Position numbers and translations under genes: made by a program. This document shows, one piece after another, positions 57,780-64,000 of a stretch of DNA of 64,000 nucleotides. The stretch's first letter is position 1; the number at the start of each line of letters is the position of its first letter. The notes under the pieces were generated by a model that was not told the origin of the DNA, made no database searches, and saw nothing but the letters and a program-made list of their open reading frames with translations. Source of the stretch: Nocardioides sp. TF02-7 (lineage in GTDB: Bacteria; Actinomycetota; Actinomycetes; Propionibacteriales; Nocardioidaceae); assembly GCF_022437945.1 (NCBI RefSeq), contig NZ_CP092535.1, positions 1,116,001 through 1,180,000 of the forward strand, given 5' to 3'.

Positions 57780-58730
57780 TCAATGGTCGCTCCCCGCACC
57801 TGCTCCACGGCGTGCACCAGCACCGGGGTGAGAACCTCGAGCGCGTCCTTCACCCCGCCGCGCGAGCCGGGGAGGTTGACCACCAGGCAGTCGCCGGCGA
57901 CCCCCGCGAGCCCGCGGGAGAGCGCCGCGGTCGGCACGCCCTTGGCGATGCCGGCGGCGCGGACCGCCTCGGCCAGGCCGGGGACCTCGCGGTCGAGGAG
58001 GGGGGCGGGTCTCCTCCGGCGTGCGGTCGGTCGGCGTGAGCCCGGTGCCGCCGGTCGTCAGCACCACCCGCGCGCCGGCGGCGACCGCCGCCCGGATCGC
58101 GTCGCCGACGGGCGCGCCGTCGGGGCGGACGACGGGGTCGCCGACCTCGAACCCCAGCTCCCGCAGCGCCGCGACGATCAGCGGGCCGGTCGTGTCGTCG
58201 TAGACGCCGGCGGCGGCGCGGTTGGAGGCCACCACCACGGTGGCCGGCAGCCCGGTCACCGCGCCCAGTCCCCGGACTTGCCCCCCGGTCTTGGTCTCGA
58301 CCCGCACGTCGGTGATCGTCGCCCGCTTGTCGACCGCCTTCACCATGTCCACCACCGTGAGGGCGGCAACCGACACCGCCGTCAGCGCCTCCATCTCGAC
58401 GCCGGTCCGGTCGGTGGTGCGCACCGTCGCGCGCACCTCGACCGCGTCGTCGGCGACCGCGAGGTCGACCTCGACCCCGGCGATCGCGAGCGGGTGGCAG
58501 AGCGGCACCAGGTCGGGGGTGCGCTTGGCGCCCATGATCCCGGCGATCCGCGCGACGGCGAGCGCGTCGCCCTTCGGCACCCCCTCGCCGCGCAGCAGGG
58601 CGACCACTTCGGGCGCGACCAGCACCCGCCCGGAGGCGGTGGCGGTGCGGGCGGTGACGTCCTTGCCGGACACGTCGACCATCCGCGCGGCGCCGCGCTC
58701 GTCGACGTGGGTCAGTCGCTGCTCGGTCAT
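57780..58730 (-). CDS. moaC: Bifunctional molybdenum cofactor protein MoaC-MogA/MoaB fusion (two apparent frameshifts)
   Basis: About 316 residues. N-terminal MoaC (cyclic pyranopterin monophosphate synthase): AARMVDVSGKDVTARTATAS, RTPDLVPLCHPLAIAGVEVD, DRTGVEMEALTAVSVAALTV, VDMVKAVDKRATITDVRV. C-terminal MogA/MoaB adenylyltransferase-like domain: GVYDDTTGPLIVAALRELGF, VVLTTGGTGLTPTDRTPEET, then VVNLPGSRGGVKDALEVLTP. Shifts at G6 58000-58005 (one extra) and G4 near 57786-57789 (one missing). Such fusions occur in actinobacteria. Overlaps moeA. Confidence 0.9.
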   Translation of the reverse strand: MTEQRLTHVDERGAARMVDVSGKDVTARTATASGRVLVAPEVVALLRGEGVPKGDALAVARIAGIMGAKRTPDLVPLCHPLAIAGVEVDLAVADDAVEVRATVRTTDRTGVEMEALTAVSVAALTVVDMVKAVDKRATITDVRVETKTGGQVRGLGAVTGLPATVVVASNRAAAGVYDDTTGPLIVAALRELGFEVGDPVVRPDGAPVGDAIRAAVAAGARVVLTTGGTGLTPTDRTPEETRPPPRPRGPRPGRGGPRRRHRQGRADRGALPRARGGRRRLPGGQPPRLARRGEGRARGSHPGAGARRGAGAGSDH

Positions 58731-60033
58731 CGGTCCTCCGGCTCCAGGGGGATCACCTCGACGTCGGTGCCCGCTGGGAGCAGCCTCCCCTGTGGCGGCA
58801 CGAGGAGCAACGCGTCCGCGGCCGCGAGCATCCGCAGGGAGTGCCCGGCGCCGGGCGCGGGGTCGGCGGACGTCATCCGCTGCGGGCCACCGGCGGCCCC
58901 GTCCGTACGACGTCCCGCCGGCGCCACCGTCCCGGTCGCGCGGTCGACGGTGGCGGGGAGGACGGAGGTGCGGTCGGGGCCGGCGGTGACCGGCACCCCC
59001 AGCGGCAGCCGGCGCGCGACGCCGGCAGGCCGTCCGGCGAGCCGGCGGACCGCCGGCAGCGCGAACAGGCACCAGCTCGTGAACGCCGCGACCGGCGTGC
59101 CGGGGAGGGCCACGACCGGCACCGTCCGGCCGTCGCCCGACCGCACGGCACCGCAGCCCTGCGGCCGCCCCGGCCGCACCGCGACCGGGCCGAACCAGAA
59201 CTCGTCGCGCCCGCCGAGCGCCGCCTTCACCACGTCGTGGTCGCCGGCGGAGATGCCGCCGGTGGTGACCACCAGGTCGGCGGCGTCGGCGGCCCGCTGC
59301 AGCCGGTCGAGGAAGAGGTCGGTGTCGTCGGGCGCCGGGCCCGGCAGCACCGCCCGGGCGCCGGCCCGCCGCACCGCGGCGACCAGCGCGACGGTGTTGC
59401 TGTCGACCACTTGTCCCGGCAGGTCGTCGAGCTGCGCGCCCGCTCCGACCAGCTCGGCGCCGGTCGCCAGGACGGCCACCCGCGGCGCGGGGTGCACCGG
59501 CACGTCGGGCAGTCCGGCCGCCGCCAGCAGGCCCAGGTGGTGCGGCCCGAGGACGGCGCCGGCCGCGGCCACGGCGGTGCCGCCGGCGACGTCCTCACCG
59601 GCGCGGCGGACGTGCCGCCCGGCCGGAGCCGCGCGCAGCACCCGCACCGGACCGGTGCGGCCGGTGCGCTCGTCGGTCCACTCGAACGGCACGACGGTGT
59701 CGGCCCCGTCCGGCACCGGGGCGCCGGTCATGATCCGCACCGCGGTGCCCGCGGCCAGCGCCGGCACCGCCGCGTCCCCGGCGGCCACGGCACCGACCAC
59801 CGGCAGCTCGACCGGGGCGCCGTCGCCGGCGGCCGCGACGTCGGCGGCACGGACGGCGTACCCGTCCATCGCGGCGTGGTCGAAGCGCGGCACCGGCACG
59901 GCCGCGTGGACCGTGGTCGCGCAGACCAGCCCGAGCGCGTCCGGCAACGGCACCGGCGCCGGGGGAGCGGCGCGACCGTCCCGAGGACCCGTTCGAGGTG
60001 CTCCCCGACCGGCGTCCCGGGGTGGCTACCCAT
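58727..60033 (-). CDS. moeA: Molybdopterin molybdenumtransferase MoeA (one apparent frameshift)
   Basis: About 435 residues. PVPRFDHAAMDGYAVRAADV, RIMTGAPVPDGADTVVPFEW, RVAVLATGAELVGAGAQLDD, VVTTGGISAGDHDVVKAALG, and VPVVALPGTPVAAFTSWCLF are the MoeA hallmarks for inserting molybdate into adenylylated molybdopterin. Frame loss at G5 59960-59964 (one missing) joins VGEHLERVLGTVAPL to the main frame. ATG 60031-60033 overlaps the galU stop by 8 nt. Confidence 0.92.
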
Positions 60034-61411
60034 CCCTGCCGGAGACGACCTCGCCGGCGGCGATCCGCTTGGACTGGTTCGACCGCAGCTCCACGTCGCC
60101 GACGACCTGCACGCCGTGGCAGAAGGTCCAGTCACCCTCCACCCGCAGCGACGACGCCTTCACGAGCGACGGCGCGCCCTCGGGGAAGCGCTTGTCGAAC
60201 TCGCCGACGAGCTTGTAGTGCTCGGCGTCGAGCTCGACGTACGGCACCCGCTCGCCCACCAGGCGGAGCGCGAAGTCCTGGCCGATCTCGTAGACGTCGG
60301 AGCGCAGCACGAGCAGGTCGTTGGTGGTCTTGACCGGCACGAACCGGTCGCGGTCGACCTCGATCAGCGTGGCGCCCTCGAACACCTCGATCGCCGCGCC
60401 CATGGCGGTCTCGATCTGCACCACCTCCGGCGTGGAGGGGTCGCTCGGGTCGAGGTGCTTGACGTTGCGGATCAGCGGCAGCCCGAGCACCCCGTCGCGC
60501 TGGTCGAGGGTGTCGCGCAGGGCCCGCAGGTCGATCCAGATGTTGTTGGTCGAGCAGAACCGGTGCCGCTCGAGGTCCGCGAGCGCCGCCTTGTCCTCGT
60601 CGGGGGTCTGCGCGGTCTCGCGGAGCACCAGCCGGCCGTCGGTCTTGCGGCGCGCGAAGTGGCCGCCCTTCTTGTCCATCGGGGTGCGCCGGACCGCCTC
60701 GATCGCGAACGGCGCCCCGGACTGCGCGAACCAGCCGGCGACGCGGGCGTCGGGCACCGCGCCGAGGTTGTCGGAGTTGGAGATGAACACGTACCGGTAG
60801 CCCTGCTCGAGGAGCCGGTCGAGCAGGCCGCTGCCCCGCAGCGCGGTGTAGACGTCGCCGTGGCCGGGCGGACACCACTCGAGGTCGGGGTCCTTGGGGT
60901 GGCTGGCGGGCATCAGGTCGGCGGCGAGGAGCTTGGGCTCCTTGTTCTGCAGGAACTCCAGCGGCAGTCCCTCCACCTGGAGGTCCTCGTAGCGGGCGAG
61001 CGCCTCGAGGGTGTCGGCGGAGGTGCGGAAGCTGTTCATCAGGATGAGGGGCAGCGGCGCGTCGTAGGCCTGGCGGAGGTGCAGCGCCTGCCGGGCGATG
61101 ATGTCGAGGAACGACAGCCCCTTGCGCACGCACAGCAGCGACTTGGCGCGCTCCATGCCCATCGACGTGCCGAGGCCGCCGTTGAGCTTGATGACCGCGG
61201 TGTGCCGCACCGCCTCGGCGGCGGCGTCGTCGGGCACCTCGACGTCGGCCAGCCGCTCCATGTCGACCGGCTCGATGGTCGACTCGGGGATCATCCCGGT
61301 CTCCCCGTGCTCCAGGAGCCGGTAGTAGTGGGCGAACGTCTCGATCGCTACCGGATCGACACCGGCGTCGACCATCTTCGCCCGTGCCTTCTCCAACCCT
61401 GCGCTACCCAT
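60026..61411 (-). CDS. galU: UTP-glucose-1-phosphate uridylyltransferase (UDPGP family)
   Basis: 461 residues, intact. Makes UDP-glucose. This is the eukaryote-like UDPGP family rather than the short bacterial GalU: VIKLNGGLGTSMGMERAKSL (nucleotide binding), PLILMNSFRTSADTLEAL, EWCPPGHGDVYTALRGSGLL, YVFISNSDNLGAVPDARVAG, KKGGHFARRKTDGRL, and a C-terminal left-handed beta-helix (WTFCHGVQVVGDVELRSNQS). UDP-glucose feeds glycogen, trehalose and cell-wall sugars. ATG 61409-61411; no ribosome-binding site, see the promoter entry. Confidence 0.95.
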   Translation of the reverse strand: MGSAGLEKARAKMVDAGVDPVAIETFAHYYRLLEHGETGMIPESTIEPVDMERLADVEVPDDAAAEAVRHTAVIKLNGGLGTSMGMERAKSLLCVRKGLSFLDIIARQALHLRQAYDAPLPLILMNSFRTSADTLEALARYEDLQVEGLPLEFLQNKEPKLLAADLMPASHPKDPDLEWCPPGHGDVYTALRGSGLLDRLLEQGYRYVFISNSDNLGAVPDARVAGWFAQSGAPFAIEAVRRTPMDKKGGHFARRKTDGRLVLRETAQTPDEDKAALADLERHRFCSTNNIWIDLRALRDTLDQRDGVLGLPLIRNVKHLDPSDPSTPEVVQIETAMGAAIEVFEGATLIEVDRDRFVPVKTTNDLLVLRSDVYEIGQDFALRLVGERVPYVELDAEHYKLVGEFDKRFPEGAPSLVKASSLRVEGDWTFCHGVQVVGDVELRSNQSKRIAAGEVVSGRDG

Positions 61412-61417
61412 GTGCCG

Positions 61418-61427
61418 ATCGTAGGCT
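61418..61427. promoter_or_regulatory. Overlapping divergent -10 elements for galU and cyclo-ligase (leaderless)
   Basis: The two genes diverge from start codons only 22 bp apart. Minus strand: TACGAT (61418-61423) is followed by 6 nt and then the galU ATG. Plus strand: TAGGCT (61422-61427) is followed by 6 nt and then the GTG. Both fit TANNNT spaced for leaderless transcripts beginning at the start codon, and they share two base pairs. Confidence 0.65.
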
Positions 61428-61433
61428 TGCCGT

Positions 61434-62049
61434 GTGCCGAGTCCGCAACCGCGCCCGGGTCCCGGTGGTGAATCCGGTCACGCCGTCGCCAAGCTCGCCC
61501 TGCGCGACCAGCTGCTGGCGGCGCGGCGCCGGCGGCCGCTGACCGAGGTCGGGGAGGCGGCGCGGGCGATCGCCGCTCACCTGCTCGCGACCCCGGAGGT
61601 ACGCCGGGCGGCCACGGTCGCCTGCTACGTCTCGGTCGGCTCGGAGCCGGGGACCTCGGCCCTGCTCGACCGGCTGGTCGACCTGGGCCGGCGGGTGGTG
61701 CTGCCGGTGCTGCTGCCCGACGGCGACCTCGACTGGTCGGCGTACCGCGGCCCCACGTCGCTGGCCCCGGCCCGCCGCGGCCTGCTCGAGCCGCTCGGCC
61801 CGCGCCTCGGCACGGACGCGGTCGCGACCGCCGACGTGGTCCTCGTCCCCGGCCTCGCCGTCTCCCCCCACCGGCCTGCGCCTCGGCCGCGGCGGCGGCT
61901 CCTACGACCGGGCGCTGGCCCGGGTGCCGGTGGGCACGTTCACCTGCGTGCTGCTCCACGACGACGAGGTCGGCCTGCCCGTCCCCGCCGAGCCGCACGA
62001 CATGCCGGTCGCGGCCGCCGCGTCGCCGGCCGGCGTGCGGCGGTTCTGA
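61434..62049 (+). CDS. 5-formyltetrahydrofolate cyclo-ligase (one apparent frameshift)
   Basis: About 204 residues. ALRDQLLAARRRRPLTEVGE, ACYVSVGSEPGTSALLDRLV, VVLVPGLAVSP then TGLRLGRGGGSYDRALARVP, the ATP-binding GRGGGYYDR-type motif. Converts 5-formyl-THF to 5,10-methenyl-THF using ATP. Shift at C6 61864-61869, one extra base. GTG 61434-61436. Gene order cyclo-ligase, galU, moeA, moaC, rimJ, sepX is conserved in actinobacteria. Confidence 0.9.
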
Positions 62050-62058
62050 CCTGGTCTG

Positions 62059-62074
62059 GGGGCGGCCGAGCCCC
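62059..62074. terminator. Short hairpin between convergent genes
   Basis: GGGGC-GGCCGA-GCCCC, 5-bp stem with a 6-nt loop, 9 nt after the cyclo-ligase stop and directly abutting the penicillin-acylase-family stop. Candidate bidirectional terminator. Confidence 0.4.
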
Positions 62075-64000
62075 TCAGCCCGCCGGCAGCAGCGCCAGCT
62101 CGTCCTCCGCGGCCGCGTCGACCGCGGCCCGGCCGAACGGCCACGGGAGGGTCTCGCCGCGGGCCCACAGGTCGGTCTGGTCGGTGTAGTGCTCGTGGAA
62201 GGCGTGGCCCGAGACGCCCGTCATCGAGATCCAGCGCGCGGCGTCGAGGTCGTCCAACGGCACCACCATCCGCATCGACGGCGCCCACGACACCTCGTAG
62301 CCCTCGACCGCGTCCCACCCGGTCGCGTTGGGGATCGACCCGCCGCCGGCGACCTCCCAGCCGCCGCGGTTGAAGAGCCGCTCGACCGGGCCGATCCCGG
62401 ACTCGCCGAGGGTGCTGTTGCGCAGCTCGAGCCGGTGCAGCCGGCCCCACGACCACTCCTCGGCGTTGGGCGAGAGCCGCGCGGTCAGCTCGTCCCGGGC
62501 GGCGCGCATCGCCTCCTCCAGGACCTGGTCGCGGGTCTCGACCTCGGTGGTCGTGTCGACGTCGTCCCACCAGGGGTCGCCGGGCCGGGTCACCAGGTCG
62601 GCCACGACCGCGAACCACCGCTCCCCGCCGTCGGGCCACAGCTCCTCCGGCAGCTCGTCGTGGAACGTGAGCTCCAGCAGGTGGCGCCACACCGCGTTGA
62701 AGTAGGCCGCGGGGGCGCTGTCGGAGGGCTGCTGGAAGTCCCAGCGCCGCAGCAGCTCGCGACCGTCGGAGTAGTAGCCGCGCGGCAGCTCGACGCGGAG
62801 CAGGTACGGCGTCAGGACCGGCGCCAGCGGGTTGCGGTCGTCGAGCTGCACCGCCGTCATGTCGTCGACGCTCAGCGCGTCGTCGGCCTCCAGCAGCGCG
62901 CTGATCCGTGCGGACCGGTAGCCGCGGTCCCAATCGTCGGTGAGGTGGTAGGGGTAGCCGCTGCGGTCGCCGACCACCGCCTGGTTGGCGGTGACGACGA
63001 GACCGGACTCCGGGTCGAGCACCCGCGGCAGGGCGTCGAACGGCACGTAGCGGCCGGTCCAGTCGTTGCGCGGCAGCCAGCCGGCGGTGGGCAGCCGCCC
63101 GTCGTTGCCGGCCCGCCGGACCGGCACCCGCCCGGTCGCCTGGTAGCCGACGTGGCCCGCGGTGTCGGCGTACACGACGTTCTGGCCGGGGGCCGCGAAG
63201 TCGGCGAGGGCGGCGCGGAAGGAGCGCCAGTCGTGGGCGACGTTGAGCGCGAACAGCGCGTCGGCCGTCGGGTGGGGGTCGAGCGCGGTCCACGCCAGCG
63301 AGACCGCGTGCTCCCAGGAGCCCCGGTGCGGCACGACGCCGCTCTCCCCCGCGTCGGTCACCAGCTCGCCGAGGTCGCCCGCCACGTCGGAGAGGATCGG
63401 GCCGTGCGCGGTGGCGCGGACGGTCAGCTCGACGTCGTCGCCGCCGCGCACCTCGATCGTCTCGACGCGGGTGGCGAGCCGTCGCAGCCGCCCGCCGTGC
63501 TGCCAGCGGTCGCCGCGGATCCGCTCGACGTAGAGGTCGGTCGTGTCCGGCGCGAGGTTGGTGAACCCCCAGGCGATGTCGGCGTTGTGGCCGATCACCA
63601 CCCCCGGCACGCCGGAGAAGCTGAAGCCCGCGACGTCGAGGGGGGCACTCGCGGGTGACCGCCCGGCAGTGGAGCCCGACCTGCATCCACACGCCCGGCA
63701 CCGAGACGCCGAGGTGCGGGTCGTTGGCGAGGATCGGCGCCCCGGTGGTGGTGCGGTCGCCGGAGGCCGCCCAGGCGTTGCTGCCGACGCCGTCGCCGCG
63801 GCCGAGGAGCGGAGGCACGGCGGCGGCCGCCTCCCGCACCGCCGCGAGCGCCTCCTCCACCGCCGGACCCGTGGGCGGCCGCTGCGCCGCGGCGCCGCCG
63901 GCGTCCTGGTCGAAGACCCGGCCGACCACCGCGCCCTGCTCGACGATCGGCGGGTGCTGGTCGTAGGGGTAGCCGGGGGAACAGGGCGGCCGCCCGCTCC
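62075..64000 (-). CDS. Penicillin acylase family (Ntn) hydrolase, 3' part (two apparent frameshifts)
   Basis: Runs off the window upstream. Self-cleaving Ntn hydrolase: GVGSNAWAASGDRTTTGAPI gives the new N-terminal Ser of the beta subunit; ANDPHLGVSVPGVWMQVGLH, PGVVIGHNADIAWGFTNLAP, GLVVTANQAVVGDRSGYPY and the C-terminal HAFHEHYTDQTDLWARGETL match the family. Substrates include beta-lactams, acyl-homoserine lactones and N-acyl peptides; which is unknown. Shifts at G6 63640-63645 and G5 63975-63979, one extra base each. TGA 62075-62077. About 640 residues are present; family members are about 700-800. Confidence 0.87.
   Translation of the reverse strand, partial: GAGGRPVPPATPTTSTRRSSSRARWSAGSSTRTPAAPRRSGRPRVRRWRRRSRRCGRRPPPCLRSSAAATASAATPGRPPATAPPPGRRSSPTTRTSASRCRACGCRSGSTAGRSPASAPLDVAGFSFSGVPGVVIGHNADIAWGFTNLAPDTTDLYVERIRGDRWQHGGRLRRLATRVETIEVRGGDDVELTVRATAHGPILSDVAGDLGELVTDAGESGVVPHRGSWEHAVSLAWTALDPHPTADALFALNVAHDWRSFRAALADFAAPGQNVVYADTAGHVGYQATGRVPVRRAGNDGRLPTAGWLPRNDWTGRYVPFDALPRVLDPESGLVVTANQAVVGDRSGYPYHLTDDWDRGYRSARISALLEADDALSVDDMTAVQLDDRNPLAPVLTPYLLRVELPRGYYSDGRELLRRWDFQQPSDSAPAAYFNAVWRHLLELTFHDELPEELWPDGGERWFAVVADLVTRPGDPWWDDVDTTTEVETRDQVLEEAMRAARDELTARLSPNAEEWSWGRLHRLELRNSTLGESGIGPVERLFNRGGWEVAGGGSIPNATGWDAVEGYEVSWAPSMRMVVPLDDLDAARWISMTGVSGHAFHEHYTDQTDLWARGETLPWPFGRAAVDAAAEDELALLPAG

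Overview
The window is very GC-rich DNA, dominated by C or G at third codon positions, from an actinobacterium. F420-type luciferase-like oxidoreductase, class F sortase, the sepX-rimJ-moaCB-moeA-galU-cyclo-ligase gene order and leaderless-looking promoters all fit a high-GC actinomycete. A Nocardioidaceae-like organism is my guess; nothing here proves the genus. The base-level sequence is imperfect: I count about 50 places where a well-conserved protein continues only after a single-base shift, nearly always at a run of 3 to 7 G or C. I read these as sequencing or assembly indels, annotate each gene over its full extent, and give the shift position in its entry.

Layout. 1-5252 (minus): glgX-treY-treZ, making trehalose from glycogen, behind a large MalT-like LuxR regulator (5386-8022). 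8218-14279 (minus): cell-surface genes, namely a class F sortase, a 1290-residue DUF11-repeat secreted protein and a collagen-like secreted protein, followed by a repeat-rich spacer (93-bp direct repeats, a G-quadruplex-type tandem repeat). 14645-15546 (minus): secreted SGNH lipase/esterase. 15588-30214 and 30384-42097 (minus): two head-to-tail operons, 29 genes, mostly with 1-8 nt start/stop overlaps. The upstream one encodes a dipeptide-type ABC importer, cupin, alpha/beta hydrolase, enoyl-CoA hydratase, acyl-CoA dehydrogenase, hotdog protein, acyl-CoA ligase and a FadR-type GntR regulator. The downstream one encodes a MaoC protein, luciferase-like oxidoreductase, CoA-transferase, MmgE/PrpD, tandem RidA, a MaoC/MaoC/thiolase-like/DUF35 set, two acyl-CoA dehydrogenases, CitE-like lyase, cupin, thioesterase, Asp/Glu-racemase-like protein, isochorismatase-like hydrolase and enoyl-CoA hydratase. 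The same 14-bp palindrome, ATATGTCGGACATT, sits about 41-44 nt before the first gene of each operon, so they look like one GntR regulon for importing, CoA-activating and degrading an unidentified, probably nitrogen-containing, carboxylic acid.

42370-46087 (plus): VOC protein, MFS transporter and amidase with an AtzG-like tail, diverging from the importer. 46168-53547 (minus): a second uptake/catabolic operon (TauABC-type transporter, two enoyl-CoA hydratases, CoA-transferase, amidohydrolase, small protein) with a divergent GntR regulator (53802-54570). A 48-bp palindromic element occurs at both convergent junctions bounding this block. 54642-54714 (minus): tRNA-Ala(CGC).

54911-61411 (minus): two small hypothetical proteins, then the housekeeping set sepX, rimJ-like acetyltransferase, moaC-mogA fusion, moeA and galU; 61434-62049 (plus) is 5-formyltetrahydrofolate cyclo-ligase, diverging from galU across only 22 bp. 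62075-64000 (minus): penicillin-acylase-family hydrolase, running off the window. No rRNA, CRISPR array, insertion sequence or prophage was seen.
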